60,010 nucleotides of DNA from Gammaproteobacteria bacterium (GCA_020445405.1 JAGRGQ010000016.1:1-60010), one strand, 5' to 3'. Shown: positions 20,050 through 30,164, numbered from the stretch's first letter. Numbers and translations are program-made. Notes: generated from the sequence alone by a model not told the origin.

Positions 20050-20534
20050 TTCTTACTCCCCAACGCGGCGGCCTGGTCATTCTGCTCAGCTTTATCCTGG
20101 CATTTCTTCTGACCGTGCTTCCATTGCCCGATTGGGCCCGCTTCTACCGTCCGCAGTGGAGCACTCTGGTGCTGATCTACTGGACACTGGCTTCGCCCTA
20201 CAGGGTGGGTGTCGGCATTGGCTGGGCAACCGGTATCGTTATCGATGTCATTACCGGAACCCTGCTTGGACAACATGCGCTGGCGCTCTCCCTGATCGCC
20301 TACATTACCCAGAAAATGCACCAGAGACTGCGGCTGTTTCCGCTTTGGCAGCAGTCACTTACTGTTCTCGTGCTGCTGTTGATAGAGAAATTGCTGGCAC
20401 TCTGGGTGATGGGAGCCATATCCCAGCATGTTCCCTCGCTGACATTCTGGATACCACCGATAATCGGTATGCTTCTATGGCCCTGGATTTTCATTGTTCT
20501 TCGAGACCTGCGGCGTAAATTTCAGGTTAGTTAG
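20046..20534 (+). CDS. mreD: Rod-shape determining protein MreD
   Basis: A small inner-membrane protein (162 residues, about five hydrophobic segments) of the elongation complex. Recognisable stretches include LPLPDWARFYRPQWSTLVLIYW and the GWATGIVIDVITGTLLGQHAL motif that is characteristic of MreD. It starts with TTG overlapping the mreC stop (TTGA) and ends within the GTG of mrdA, so the three genes are translationally linked. Confidence 0.94.
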   Translation: MILTPQRGGLVILLSFILAFLLTVLPLPDWARFYRPQWSTLVLIYWTLASPYRVGVGIGWATGIVIDVITGTLLGQHALALSLIAYITQKMHQRLRLFPLWQQSLTVLVLLLIEKLLALWVMGAISQHVPSLTFWIPPIIGMLLWPWIFIVLRDLRRKFQVS

Positions 20535-22369
20535 TGGCTTATATCACGCTGAAAGATTATCTGCGCGAAAGCAGGCTGTTTCAGAATCGCGCATTGATTG
20601 CTGCGGTGCTTGTTGTACTGACGCTGGCCGCGCTGCTGACCCGCCTGGTGGTGCTTCAGGTGATCAACCATCAGCACTATACCACCCTCTCTCAGGACAA
20701 CCGGGTAAAGGTACTGCCGCTGCCACCCACACGCGGGCTGATTCACGACCGTAATGGATTGATTCTTGCTCAGAACCTGCCTACATTCAGCCTGGAAGTT
20801 ATCCCCGAGCGGGTAGAGAATCTCGATCAGACGCTGCGGGAACTCGGTGCGATAGTGGAAATTGCCGATAGCGACCACAAACGTTTCGAGCAGCTGCGCA
20901 GACAACGGCGTCGATTTGACAGTATCCCGATCCGGGTAAGACTGGACGCCGAGGAGGTAGCCAGACTGAGCGCCAATCGCCACCGTTTTCCCGGTGTGGA
21001 GATCGAGGCCAAACTGCTTCGTCATTACCCGCTGGAAGACAAGACTGCACATGTCGTCGGGTACGTCGGGCGCATTAATGAACAGGAGCTCCAGACTATA
21101 GACGCGTCCAGCTACTCGGGAACCACGCATATCGGAAAAACCGGTGTGGAGAAGAGTTACGAGGAGGTGCTGCACGGCAAAGTCGGTCTGCAGCAGGTGG
21201 AGGTCAATGCCTTGGGCCGGATTATCAGGGTTCTCCACAGCGAACCCCCGGAACCGGGTCAGAATCTCCAGCTTTCGCTGGACGCCGGCCTGCAGCAGGC
21301 AGCGATTACCGCATTTGGCGAGGAAAACGGCGCTGCAGTGGCTATCGACCCCAGAAACGGAGCCATCCTTGCACTGATCAGCAACCCGGGATTCGATCCC
21401 AACCTGTTTGTCGAGGGTATCTCGGCGAAAGACTATGACATGCTGCAGCAGTCAGGCAGCAAGCCACTGTTTAACCGTGCCATTCGCGGACAATACCCTC
21501 CGGGATCAACCCTGAAGCCCTTTATCGGACTGGCCGGCCTGGAGACGGGCACCATGACTGCGAACCAGAAAAACTATTGCCCCGGTTTTTTCCAGCTGCC
21601 CGGGAACTCCCATAAATACCGGGACTGGAGAAAAGGTGGCCACGGCGGAGTCAATCTGGAAGAGGCCATCACCCAGTCCTGCGATGTCTATTTTTATGCA
21701 TTGGCGCACCAGATGGGCATTGATAAACTGCAGAAATTCCTGGCTCGTTTTGGATTCGGTCGCGTTACCGGCGTAGATATCGCCGGAGAGCGGGCGGGAC
21801 TTTTGCCCTCCCGCGAGTGGAAAAAACGGACACGCAGGCAGTCCTGGTACCCCGGCGAAACCCTGATCATGGGTATCGGACAGGGTTACTTTCTCGCTAC
21901 TCCGCTGCAACTGGCGCATGCAACCGCTACGCTTGCCGCCAGAGGGGTGGAACACCAGCCGCGTGTGGTCCAGAATATTTCCGGCGCCTATCAACCGGAT
22001 ACGGCAGTTAACGTCGGAATGACAAAAACGCTGCAACAGAGCAGCGTCAATAACTGGATAAAAGTGATAGAGTCGATGACTCAGGTTATTGAAGGCCAGC
22101 GCGGAACTGCACGTTCGTTGAAAAACGATGATTACCGGATCGCCGGAAAAACAGGCACGGCGCAGGTCTTCACGGTTAAGCAGGACGAGGAATACGATGA
22201 AGAGAAAGTGGATAAAAAAATGAGGGACCACGCTCTGTTCATTGCTTTTGCACCGGTGGAGGATCCGCGCATCGCAGTTGCGGTGATCGTTGAAAATGGT
22301 GGTCATGGGGGCTCCATCGCAGCGCCAATCGCCAAACGCATCATGGACTACCACCTGCTGGGGAGGTAA
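20534..22369 (+). CDS. mrdA: Penicillin-binding protein 2 (transpeptidase of elongation)
   Basis: Cross-links peptidoglycan during cell elongation together with RodA. Of 611 residues, about 18-45 form the single membrane anchor. A pedestal domain (about 60-240) is followed by the transpeptidase domain with S325-T-L-K328 (catalytic serine), S382-C-D and K539-T-G541. The start is a GTG overlapping the final bases of mreD. rodA follows after two bases, so the pair is expected in a fixed ratio. Confidence 0.97.
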   Translation: MAYITLKDYLRESRLFQNRALIAAVLVVLTLAALLTRLVVLQVINHQHYTTLSQDNRVKVLPLPPTRGLIHDRNGLILAQNLPTFSLEVIPERVENLDQTLRELGAIVEIADSDHKRFEQLRRQRRRFDSIPIRVRLDAEEVARLSANRHRFPGVEIEAKLLRHYPLEDKTAHVVGYVGRINEQELQTIDASSYSGTTHIGKTGVEKSYEEVLHGKVGLQQVEVNALGRIIRVLHSEPPEPGQNLQLSLDAGLQQAAITAFGEENGAAVAIDPRNGAILALISNPGFDPNLFVEGISAKDYDMLQQSGSKPLFNRAIRGQYPPGSTLKPFIGLAGLETGTMTANQKNYCPGFFQLPGNSHKYRDWRKGGHGGVNLEEAITQSCDVYFYALAHQMGIDKLQKFLARFGFGRVTGVDIAGERAGLLPSREWKKRTRRQSWYPGETLIMGIGQGYFLATPLQLAHATATLAARGVEHQPRVVQNISGAYQPDTAVNVGMTKTLQQSSVNNWIKVIESMTQVIEGQRGTARSLKNDDYRIAGKTGTAQVFTVKQDEEYDEEKVDKKMRDHALFIAFAPVEDPRIAVAVIVENGGHGGSIAAPIAKRIMDYHLLGR

Positions 22370-22371
22370 CC

Positions 22372-23511
22372 ATGAACCGGTTCTATCCACCCAGCGGTCT
22401 ACGCGAGTCAAATCCGACCAAAGCGGAGGGTTTACTCGCCGGGCTGCACCTGGATCTGCCACTGCTGACCGGGCTGATCCTGTTGTGCCTCTATGGCCTG
22501 ATCGTACTTTACAGCGCCAGCGGCCAGGATAGCGGACATATAGAACGCCAGGCGATCAGACTGGCGCTGGCTTTCACCGTAATGATCGTGGTGGCTCAGA
22601 TACCGCCCGCTCAGTTGAACCGCTGGTCTCCCCGCCTCTACGTCGTCAGCCTGTTATTACTGGCGACGGTACTGGTGATCGGTCACGTGGGAAAAGGTGC
22701 ACAGCGGTGGCTCGATCTGGGTTTCTTTCGCTTCCAGCCGGCGGAGTTGGCGAAACTCGCGGTACCGATGATGATCACCTGGTTTCTCGCGGAAAAAACC
22801 CTGCCCCCAACCCCGCGGCGCCTTGCAATCGCCGGCGTCATGATTCTGGCTCCGGTGTTGATGATCGCCAAACAACCCGATCTGGGTACCGCGCTGCTGG
22901 TGGCAAGTGCAGGCATCTTCGCCCTTTTTCTCGCCGGACTAAGCTGGCGCTTCATGGGCGGTATGATTGTCACTGCAGTTCCCGCCGGCTGGGTGCTCTG
23001 GGAGTGGGGCATGCGCGAGTACCAGCGTAACCGTGTACTTACCTTTCTGGACCCGGAACGCGACCCCCTGGGCAGCGGCTACCACATTATCCAGTCGGAA
23101 ATAGCGATTGGCTCCGGCGGGCTGTACGGGAAAGGCTGGCTTAACGGCACCCAGTCTCATCTGGAATTTTTACCGGAGCGGACCACCGATTTTATATTTG
23201 CCGTGCTATCGGAGGAGTTTGGTCTCACCGGCGTGCTTATTCTGCTCTCGCTCTATCTTTTTGTTATCTTGCGCGGACTCTACATCGCCACCCAGGCGCA
23301 GGATACGTTCAACCGCCTGCTGGGAGGCACGTTGACGCTGGTATTCTTTGTCTATCTGCTGGTCAATACCGGAATGGTCAGCGGTCTGTTGCCGGTGGTC
23401 GGGGTACCCCTGCCCCTGGTAAGTTATGGCGGCACATCATTGGTGACCATAATGGCGGGATTCGGTGTTTTGATGTCCATTCACACCCACAGAAAACTGT
23501 TACCGACTTAG
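22372..23511 (+). CDS. rodA: Rod-shape glycosyltransferase RodA
   Basis: The SEDS-family peptidoglycan polymerase of the elongation machinery, acting with PBP2. It has 379 residues with about ten hydrophobic helices. Motifs include RWLDLGFFRFQPAELAKLA, the catalytic-loop segment HFLPE-type (SHLEFLPERTTDFIFAVLSEEFG), and PLPLVSYGGTSL near the C-terminus. Each is standard for RodA/FtsW; the position after mrdA favours RodA. Confidence 0.97.
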   Translation: MNRFYPPSGLRESNPTKAEGLLAGLHLDLPLLTGLILLCLYGLIVLYSASGQDSGHIERQAIRLALAFTVMIVVAQIPPAQLNRWSPRLYVVSLLLLATVLVIGHVGKGAQRWLDLGFFRFQPAELAKLAVPMMITWFLAEKTLPPTPRRLAIAGVMILAPVLMIAKQPDLGTALLVASAGIFALFLAGLSWRFMGGMIVTAVPAGWVLWEWGMREYQRNRVLTFLDPERDPLGSGYHIIQSEIAIGSGGLYGKGWLNGTQSHLEFLPERTTDFIFAVLSEEFGLTGVLILLSLYLFVILRGLYIATQAQDTFNRLLGGTLTLVFFVYLLVNTGMVSGLLPVVGVPLPLVSYGGTSLVTIMAGFGVLMSIHTHRKLLPT

Positions 23512-23525
23512 ATTCTGTTAAAATT

Positions 23526-24593
23526 ATGCGGATTTTCAGAAATATGCAGCACAAAGTACGCACAACCCGGTTTCTCCTGGCAGCGCTGCTGGGTGTAACC
23601 GCCGGTGCACTGTCCGCCGAGAAGCCCAGTGGATTTGACCGGGACATAGCGCAGTTCGTCAATGAGATGTCCGTACAACATGGATTCGAATCGGCCGGAC
23701 TTCGGCAGCTGATGGAAAAGGTGGTCTTCCGCCAGAGTATCATCGATGCGATCACCCGCCCGGCGGAGTCCAAACCCTGGTGGAAATACCGTCCCATCTT
23801 CCTCACATCGAGCCGCATCTCGCAAGGCGTCACTTTCTGGAACGAGAACGCAGCATTATTACAAAAGGCAGAGGAGGAATACGGCGTTCCGCCGGAGCTG
23901 ATCGTCGCGATTATCGGCGTCGAAACGCGTTACGGCCAACACATAGGGAGTTATCCCGTGGTGGACGCACTCAGCACCCTCGCCTTCGGTTATCCCAAAC
24001 GCTCAGATTTCTTCCGGCGCGAACTGGTGCAGTTTCTGCTGTTGACCCGGGAAGAACGGATCGCGCCGGAAACAGCGCTTGGTTCCTATGCCGGTGCCAT
24101 GGGATTGCCCCAGTTCATACCAAGCAGCTACCGTGCCTATGCAGTGGATTTTGACGGAGACGGACAACGCGACCTGTGGCACAGCCGGGCGGACGTTATC
24201 GGAAGTGTCGCAGCCTACTTCCAGAAACACGGATGGAAAGCAGGCGGTGCCGTCACCACTCGTGTCAGCGGCGTTGAAAGCCGTCATGAAGCCTTCGTGA
24301 CCGAAGACCTGAAACCCTCCATCTCATTCGGAGAACTGCGCCGGTCGGGCATCAGAAGCGAAGATCCCGTTGCCGACAGTACGCTCGCCAGCCTGATTCG
24401 CCTTGAAGGGGACAATGAGCTCGAGTTCTGGCTGGGACTGCACAACTTTTATGTGATAACCCGTTATAATCACAGCAATCTGTACGCGATGGCGGTTTAT
24501 CAGTTGAGTCGCGAAATTCTCGCTCAACACAACAAACTGACAAACCCGGAAGGATTACTGGTGACGGACTCCGGAAGGCCTGAAAGCAAATGA
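23526..24593 (+). CDS. mltB: Membrane-bound lytic murein transglycosylase B
   Basis: Cleaves the glycan strands of peptidoglycan to 1,6-anhydro products in the periplasm. It has 355 residues, with an N-terminal hydrophobic signal (RTTRFLLAALLGVTAGALSA) but no lipobox cysteine, unlike E. coli MltB, so it is probably soluble or signal-anchored. The catalytic segment is VPPELIVAIIGVETRYGQHIGSYPV. AMGLPQFIPSSYRAYAVDFDGDGQRDLW follows. It overlaps rlpA by four bases (ATGA). Confidence 0.94.
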   Translation: MRIFRNMQHKVRTTRFLLAALLGVTAGALSAEKPSGFDRDIAQFVNEMSVQHGFESAGLRQLMEKVVFRQSIIDAITRPAESKPWWKYRPIFLTSSRISQGVTFWNENAALLQKAEEEYGVPPELIVAIIGVETRYGQHIGSYPVVDALSTLAFGYPKRSDFFRRELVQFLLLTREERIAPETALGSYAGAMGLPQFIPSSYRAYAVDFDGDGQRDLWHSRADVIGSVAAYFQKHGWKAGGAVTTRVSGVESRHEAFVTEDLKPSISFGELRRSGIRSEDPVADSTLASLIRLEGDNELEFWLGLHNFYVITRYNHSNLYAMAVYQLSREILAQHNKLTNPEGLLVTDSGRPESK

Positions 24594-25417
24594 GAATCAG
24601 CAAACCACTGGCTGCCGCACTACTGGGTACGACGCTCCTGGCGGGCTGCTCGGTTGCACCGACTCTGATACCTGACGCTACTGACGGTGCCCCGATACGC
24701 CCACTGGATCCCGATACCATCGTCGATGCCGTACCCAGACCTGAACCGCTCAGCCGTTACGGAAATCCAGCCAGCTACGAAGTGTTCGGCACACGTTATC
24801 ATGTCATGCCGGAGAGCCGCGGATATCGGGAGAAGGGTATCGCATCCTGGTACGGGACTAAGTTTCACGGCCTCTATACCAGCAGCAGAGAACCTTACGA
24901 TATGTACGCAATGACCGCTGCGCATAAAAGCCTCCCGCTGCCGACCTATGTCCGGGTCAACAACCTGCAAAACGGCCGCAGTGTCGTTGTCAGGGTGAAT
25001 GACCGCGGTCCGTTTCACAACAACAGGATTATCGATCTCTCCTATGCTGCGGCGACCAAACTCGGGATTCTGGGCAAGGGAACCGGACTGGTGGAGGTGG
25101 TGGCGATAGACCCGCGCCAGATGTATGCAGAAAAACCGGCACCGGATCCCGCAAAACAATCACCGCCTCCGCAGCGTACAGCACCCGATATGTTTATTCA
25201 GGTCGGTGCATTCAGTAACCGCGACAATGCGGACCGACTGCGTCAACGACTGCAACAAAAACTTGAACGGCCGGTGCGCATTCACGAGAGTCAGAACCAG
25301 GGGCAGGAGTTCTTCCGGGTTCAGGTAGGTCCACTGGCCGATGTTGAACAATCGGATGCGATCACCCGGAAGCTGGCCCGATTAGGCATGGATGAGATGC
25401 ATATTGTCATCGAGTAA
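24590..25417 (+). CDS. rlpA: Septal-ring lytic transglycosylase RlpA, SPOR domain
   Basis: A lipoprotein (lipobox LAGC near residue 20) that cuts denuded glycan strands. The double-psi beta-barrel domain covers about residues 80-165 (GIASWYGTKFHG, TSSREPYDMYAMTAAHKSLP, VVVRVNDRGPF, IIDLSYAAATKLG). A Pro-rich linker leads to a C-terminal SPOR domain (about 195-275) that binds denuded peptidoglycan at the septum. It lies in the usual mltB-rlpA-dacA order. Confidence 0.95.
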   Translation: MRISKPLAAALLGTTLLAGCSVAPTLIPDATDGAPIRPLDPDTIVDAVPRPEPLSRYGNPASYEVFGTRYHVMPESRGYREKGIASWYGTKFHGLYTSSREPYDMYAMTAAHKSLPLPTYVRVNNLQNGRSVVVRVNDRGPFHNNRIIDLSYAAATKLGILGKGTGLVEVVAIDPRQMYAEKPAPDPAKQSPPPQRTAPDMFIQVGAFSNRDNADRLRQRLQQKLERPVRIHESQNQGQEFFRVQVGPLADVEQSDAITRKLARLGMDEMHIVIE

Positions 25418-25495
25418 CAGCAGCAGACTATCTGTCCCGATTCAGCCTCCCGACCCGACTCGCAGCATTACGCCCGAACACCGAAGGAAAAGCCC

Positions 25496-26644
25496 GTGCC
25501 ATTTATGTACCAGAATATTCTAGCCGCCATCTGTCTGTTGACGCTGTTCGCGGCACATCCGGTCGTTGCAGCGGCCCCGATTCCCGCACCGCCGAGTGTA
25601 GCAGCGAGCGGCCACCTGCTGATGGATTTCGACAGCGGTCGCACACTTTCCGAGCACAATGCAGATCAGAAATTGGAACCGGCAAGTCTGACCAAGATCA
25701 TGACGGCCTACGTGGTGTTACGGGAGCTCAAAGGGGGTCATATCCAGCTTGATGACAAGGTGCTGATCAGCAAGAAAGCCTGGCGCACACCGGGTTCCCG
25801 CATGTTCATTGAAGTAGGCAAGGAGGTGTCGGTGGAGCAGCTCCTGAAAGGCATGATTATCCAGTCCGGCAACGATGCCAGCGTTGCACTGGCTGAGCAT
25901 ATTGCCGGCAGCGAGGAGACTTTTGCCAACCTGATGAACAACCATGCGCAACGCCTCGGTATGCATAACAGCCACTTTGTCAACAGCACCGGCCTGCCGG
26001 ATGAGAACCACTACACCACAGCGCGCGACATCGTAAAAGTCTCCGCGGCGACCATTCGGGAATTTCCCGAATACTACCCCTGGTATGCCGAAACGGAATA
26101 CACATTCAACGACATAAAGCAACACAACCGCAACCGGTTGCTCTGGCGCGACAAAAGTGTGGATGGCGTAAAAACCGGGCATACCGAGGCTGCGGGCTAC
26201 TGTCTGGTCGCCTCGGCTAAAAGGGAGTCGATGCGGCTGATTTCAGTGGTCATGGGTACGGACAGTGAAGATGCCCGCGCCAGAGAGAGTCTATCGCTGC
26301 TCAATTATGGTTTTCGCTTTTTCGAGACCCACCGCTTGTATGACGCCGGTGTGGCATTAAACCAAACCCGAGTCTGGAAAGGGACGAAAGAGAGCCTCGC
26401 GGTTGGACTGGAGCAGGCGCTGTATGTCACCATTCCCCGCAACCAGTACGCCAATCTCAAGGCAACCATGAATCTGGATCCAAAACGACTGGCGCCGATC
26501 GACAAGGGCCAGGTGATGGGGAGTGTGGACGTTTCACTGGCGGACCAGATCGTCATATCGGTGCCGCTAATAGCGCTTGAGCAGATAGACGAGGGCGGTA
26601 TTATGCAGACGCTCAAGGACACTGTCCTGCTGTGGTTTGAGTAA
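25496..26644 (+). CDS. dacA: D-alanyl-D-alanine carboxypeptidase (PBP5/6 type)
   Basis: Removes the terminal D-Ala of peptidoglycan stem peptides. From the GTG at 25496 it has 382 residues, with a signal peptide ending near AAA at residue 27. Motifs are S64-L-T-K67, S124-G-N and K226-T-G. A C-terminal beta domain and a final amphipathic helix (GGIMQTLKDTVLLWF) for membrane attachment complete it. AAGGA lies about 7 bases before the GTG; the ATG at 25505 is the alternative start. Confidence 0.96.
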   Translation: MPFMYQNILAAICLLTLFAAHPVVAAAPIPAPPSVAASGHLLMDFDSGRTLSEHNADQKLEPASLTKIMTAYVVLRELKGGHIQLDDKVLISKKAWRTPGSRMFIEVGKEVSVEQLLKGMIIQSGNDASVALAEHIAGSEETFANLMNNHAQRLGMHNSHFVNSTGLPDENHYTTARDIVKVSAATIREFPEYYPWYAETEYTFNDIKQHNRNRLLWRDKSVDGVKTGHTEAAGYCLVASAKRESMRLISVVMGTDSEDARARESLSLLNYGFRFFETHRLYDAGVALNQTRVWKGTKESLAVGLEQALYVTIPRNQYANLKATMNLDPKRLAPIDKGQVMGSVDVSLADQIVISVPLIALEQIDEGGIMQTLKDTVLLWFE

Positions 26645-26651
26645 CCGGTAC

Positions 26652-26673
26652 GACCATGGTCGCTGACGTCAGC
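26652..26673. repeat. Two abutting perfect palindromes between dacA and ybeD
   Basis: GACCATGGTC (10 bp, 26652-26661) is followed without a gap by GCTGACGTCAGC (12 bp, 26662-26673). Both are perfect dyads with no central spacer, so they suit a dimeric DNA-binding protein better than RNA hairpins. They lie 8 bases past the dacA stop and about 57 bases before the ybeD start. Their role is unknown. Confidence 0.5.
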
Positions 26674-26730
26674 TTCCACCCCGCCAGCACTCCGACTGCC
26701 AACCTCGATCCAGGCCATTAAGTACTGCAA

Positions 26731-26997
26731 ATGACCGAGCAGGATACTCTTTTTGAATTTCCTTGCCGCTTCTCCGTCAAAGCCATGGGTCTGGCGACGG
26801 CGGATTTCGACCTGCTGGTTGTGGAGATCGTCAACCGCCATGTATCCAATCTGGGTGAGGGCGCGGTGACCGTCCGTCCCAGCAGAGGGGGTAAATACCT
26901 CTCGGTTACGGTCACTTTCGAAGCCCGCAGCAAAGCCCAATTGGACGCTATCTATCAGGATTTGAGCGCTGACGATCGCGTGCTTGTGAGTCTTTAG
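26731..26997 (+). CDS. YbeD/DUF493 family protein
   Basis: A small cytoplasmic protein of 88 residues with an ACT-like beta-alpha-beta-beta-alpha-beta fold ([12 protein letters not shown]...VEIVNRHV...[31 protein letters not shown]). The family almost always sits between dacA and lipB, as here. It is often proposed to modulate lipoate metabolism, but its function is not established. It ends one base before the lipB start. Confidence 0.92.
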   Translation: MTEQDTLFEFPCRFSVKAMGLATADFDLLVVEIVNRHVSNLGEGAVTVRPSRGGKYLSVTVTFEARSKAQLDAIYQDLSADDRVLVSL

Positions 26998-26998
26998 C

Positions 26999-27613
26999 AT
27001 GCATGCGGTAACCATACGTCAATTGGGATTGCGGCCCTACACGGAAATCTGGCGCAGCATGCAACACTTCACCAACGAGCGCGACGCACTGACCCGGGAC
27101 GAAATCTGGCTGCTGGAGCACCCACCCGTTTTTACCCTGGGTCAGGCGGGCAGACGAGAGCACCTGCTCGACCCCGGGGATATCCCGGTGATACAGGTTG
27201 ACCGCGGAGGCCAGGTCACTTATCACGGACCGGGACAGCTGATCGGTTATCTGTTGCTGGATCTGCGCCGTCGTAACCTGGGGATACGTCCACTCGTCAG
27301 CCTGATCGAGGCGAGCATCGTGGAGCTGCTGGACAGTTATGGAATAGATTCCGCGGCACGTGCGGATGCTCCAGGTGTCTACGTCGATGGAGCCAAGATC
27401 GCCGCGCTGGGTCTGCGTGTGCGCCGTGGCTGCAGTTTTCACGGTCTCAGCCTGAATGTGAACATGAATCTGGCGCCCTTCAGCCGGATCAATCCGTGCG
27501 GACATCCCGGCCTGGAGCAGACCCAATTGTGCGACCTGGGCGCACCGCTGGATCTGCAGCGGGTAGGCAACGATCTGGTGGATATACTGACCCGGCGTCT
27601 CGGCCGCGGCTGA
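26999..27613 (+). CDS. lipB: Octanoyl-(acyl-carrier-protein):protein N-octanoyltransferase
   Basis: Transfers octanoate from ACP to the lipoyl domains of 2-oxoacid dehydrogenases and the glycine-cleavage H protein. It has 204 residues with [62 protein letters not shown] (catalytic Lys), and [13 protein letters not shown] with the acyl-accepting cysteine. lipA follows 74 bases downstream. Confidence 0.97.
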   Translation: MHAVTIRQLGLRPYTEIWRSMQHFTNERDALTRDEIWLLEHPPVFTLGQAGRREHLLDPGDIPVIQVDRGGQVTYHGPGQLIGYLLLDLRRRNLGIRPLVSLIEASIVELLDSYGIDSAARADAPGVYVDGAKIAALGLRVRRGCSFHGLSLNVNMNLAPFSRINPCGHPGLEQTQLCDLGAPLDLQRVGNDLVDILTRRLGRG

Positions 27614-27687
27614 ATAGCACAATTTACGTTAACAGTGCGGCTCCTTCACTCTACAATGGCTGTAACACGCACGAGAAGAGAAGGCCC

Positions 27688-28671
27688 ATGCCTAAGAATT
27701 CCGACTACAGTGCTCCCTCCCGCTCTACTCCGGATACTCACCAGCGGGGAGAGAGCAAGCTCTCACGCATCCCCGTTAAAGTGGAGAAGAGCCAGACCCG
27801 ACTGAGAAAACCCGCGTGGATCCGGGCCAGAATGCCTGGTGGAGAACGCGTCAACCGGATTAAAAAAGTTCTCAGAGAGTCCGGATTGAGCTCCGTGTGC
27901 GAAGAGGCGGCCTGCCCCAATCTGGGGGAGTGTTTCAATCACGGCACCGCCACATTCATGATAATGGGCGATATCTGTACCCGTCGTTGTCCCTTCTGCG
28001 ACGTCGCCCATGGCAAACCACAGCCACTCGACCGTACAGAGCCTGGCCAGCTGGCAGAGGCCGTGCGCTCCATGGGGTTGAATTACGTCGTGATCACCTC
28101 AGTCGATAGGGACGATCTGCGCGACGGTGGTGCGGGCCATTTCGTCGAGTGCATCCGGGCGGTGCGGCGGACCAACCCGGCAATCCGTATTGAAACGCTG
28201 GTGCCAGACTTCCGGGGACGAATCGGACCGGCGCTGCGGCAGTTCGAGACGGCGCAGCCGGATGTCTTCAACCACAATCTGGAAACCGTGCCGCGCCTTT
28301 ACCGGAGAGCCCGGCCGGGGGCCGACTACCAGGGCTCTCTGGATCTGCTGCGGCGATTCAAGCAACAACATCCCTGCGTTCAAACAAAATCGGGCCTGAT
28401 GCTGGGGCTCGGGGAGACAGCGGACGAGGTGGAGCAGGTGATGCAGGATCTGTACGATCACGGCTGCAACATGCTCACGCTGGGCCAATACCTGCAGCCC
28501 AGCAGCGAGCATCTCGCGGTATCGCGGTTTGTCCCGCCTGAAGAGTTCGAACAACTGCGGCTGCTGGGCGAATCCATGGGTTTCTCCAATGTAGCCAGCG
28601 GGCCGATGGTACGTTCCTCCTACCACGCAGACCTGCAGGCCAATTCCCTGCTGAACAGCCCCGCGAAATAA
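27688..28671 (+). CDS. lipA: Lipoyl synthase
   Basis: A radical-SAM enzyme that inserts two sulfurs into protein-bound octanoate. It has 327 residues. The auxiliary cluster ligands are in [12 protein letters not shown], the radical-SAM cluster in CTRRCPFC, and the C-terminal serine ligand in [10 protein letters not shown]. Its ATG follows GAGAAGG. The stop overlaps the next gene by one base, so the YdcF-like gene is probably co-expressed. Confidence 0.97.
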   Translation: MPKNSDYSAPSRSTPDTHQRGESKLSRIPVKVEKSQTRLRKPAWIRARMPGGERVNRIKKVLRESGLSSVCEEAACPNLGECFNHGTATFMIMGDICTRRCPFCDVAHGKPQPLDRTEPGQLAEAVRSMGLNYVVITSVDRDDLRDGGAGHFVECIRAVRRTNPAIRIETLVPDFRGRIGPALRQFETAQPDVFNHNLETVPRLYRRARPGADYQGSLDLLRRFKQQHPCVQTKSGLMLGLGETADEVEQVMQDLYDHGCNMLTLGQYLQPSSEHLAVSRFVPPEEFEQLRLLGESMGFSNVASGPMVRSSYHADLQANSLLNSPAK

Positions 28672-29450
28672 TGGCACAGGAGATCGTCTGGATTTTGAAG
28701 GCCTTGATACTGCCCCCCGGTGGAATCGTGCTGCTGGGGGTACTCGGTCTCGTCATCGGCCGGAAAAGCCTGGCTGGCGCTCTTCTTATTACGCTCTCAC
28801 TGGCCAGCCTCTATTTTCTCAGCACCCCCTACGTCGCCAACCGGTTGATGGCCGAGGTTGAAACCTTCCCGGCGTTGTCACCAAAACAGATTGCCGACAG
28901 CCAGGCGCAAGCCATAGTGGTGCTGGGCGGTGGACGCAGATCCGATGCACCGGAATACCAGGGCGATACCGTCAATGGTCTGTTACTGGAGCGGCTGCGC
29001 TATGCCGCGTCGTTGTCGCGGCTAACCGGCCTGCCGGTCATCCCCAGCGGCGGCAGCGGGCGCGTCAATGGGCCGGCCGAAGCCTATCTGGCAAAGCAGG
29101 TCTTGGAGCAGGAGTTCCACGTCACCGTCCTGGGCACCGAGGAGCAGAGCCGGACCACATGGGAGAATGCCACGATGACTGCTGCGCTGCTGCAGCGCCT
29201 GGGTATCGGCAGGGTATTTCTGGTAACCCACGCCATGCATATGCCGCGCTCGATCGAGATGTTCAGGCGTGCCGAAGTTGATGTCATTGCGGCGCCGACG
29301 GCTTATTTTCATACCAGCGATTCTCCGGATCTGCTCTCCGACTGGCTTCCCAGTTCAGCATCGATGCAGCTCAGCTATTTCGCCCTGCACGAAATTCTGG
29401 GCGGCGCCTGGTATGCGCTGCGCTATCATTGGAAGGCTCTGCTTGGTTAA
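28671..29450 (+). CDS. YdcF-family (DUF218) membrane protein, ElyC-like
   Basis: It has 259 residues. Two N-terminal hydrophobic helices (about 7-25 and 33-52) anchor a DUF218 domain facing the periplasm. Motifs are AIVVLGGGRRSDAPEY, PVIPSGGSG, the EEQSRTTWENA signature, and RVFLVTHAMHMPRSIEMFRRA. The relative ElyC affects envelope biogenesis at the undecaprenyl-phosphate level, but the biochemical activity of this family is unsettled. It sits directly after lipA, overlapping by one base. Confidence 0.85.
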   Translation: MAQEIVWILKALILPPGGIVLLGVLGLVIGRKSLAGALLITLSLASLYFLSTPYVANRLMAEVETFPALSPKQIADSQAQAIVVLGGGRRSDAPEYQGDTVNGLLLERLRYAASLSRLTGLPVIPSGGSGRVNGPAEAYLAKQVLEQEFHVTVLGTEEQSRTTWENATMTAALLQRLGIGRVFLVTHAMHMPRSIEMFRRAEVDVIAAPTAYFHTSDSPDLLSDWLPSSASMQLSYFALHEILGGAWYALRYHWKALLG

Positions 29451-29513
29451 TGCGGTACAGGCGCAGGTGAGCGTTCAAAACCCGAAAAATTTTCAATTCA
29501 GCGTTGCTGGAAT

Positions 29514-29966
29514 TCAATCATCATCCAACTGCCGGTATTCCCCTTCGATAACCCTCGCGTTGTCGTTGTCGTTTTCTGGTCGCCGCTGCGGAGATTGACG
29601 CTGCATAACCCCTGAATGCTGCAGAAAATAGAGTATCAGTGCCCGTCTGACGGGCGGCACCAACAGAATGAAACCGATAATGTCGGTTATAAAACCCGGT
29701 AACAGCAGCATGATACCGGTAACCAGCAACACAGCCCCCTCCAGGATTTCAAGCGCGGGCACCTCCTCCCGTGCCAGTGCGTCCCGTACCCGCAATGCTG
29801 TACTGAATCCCTGCACCCTGACCATCATGCCCCCCAGCACGGCGGTGAAAACCGTTAGTGCAATGGTGGGGATTGCACCGATTTCAGCGCCCACTTCAAT
29901 CAGAAAATAGAGCTCAATCAGAGGGATACCAACGAACACCAGCAGAAACAAAATAATCGGATTCAT
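29514..29966 (-). CDS. fxsA: FxsA family membrane protein
   Basis: A 150-residue inner-membrane protein with about three or four hydrophobic segments (ILFLLVFVGIPLIELYFLIEVG, PTIALTVFTAVLGGMMVR, AVLLVTGIMLLLPGFITDIIGF) and a hydrophilic acidic tail. The FxsA signature is LLLPGFITDIIGFILLVPPVR. In E. coli, excess FxsA relieves phage T7 exclusion by the F plasmid; the normal role is unknown. In many relatives it neighbours groES; here it faces cutA-dsbD instead. I chose the ATG at 29966. Confidence 0.9.
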   Translation of the reverse strand: MNPIILFLLVFVGIPLIELYFLIEVGAEIGAIPTIALTVFTAVLGGMMVRVQGFSTALRVRDALAREEVPALEILEGAVLLVTGIMLLLPGFITDIIGFILLVPPVRRALILYFLQHSGVMQRQSPQRRPENDNDNARVIEGEYRQLDDD

Positions 29967-30164
29967 AAATTCAGAGCTTACGCCGTCCAACTGGGTCAGA
30001 CAAGGCGGCAGGCATTTGACTATGGTCTATTTTCAACGCTTCCAGTAGCGCGGCTCTCCCGCCGTTAAATCGCAGAAAGACAACTCATCTTGCTTGCGCA
30101 GTGATCCGCATACTCAGCGATTCGGACTTTTGCCGCTGCATCTCCAATGCGGTATCTTTCCAAT

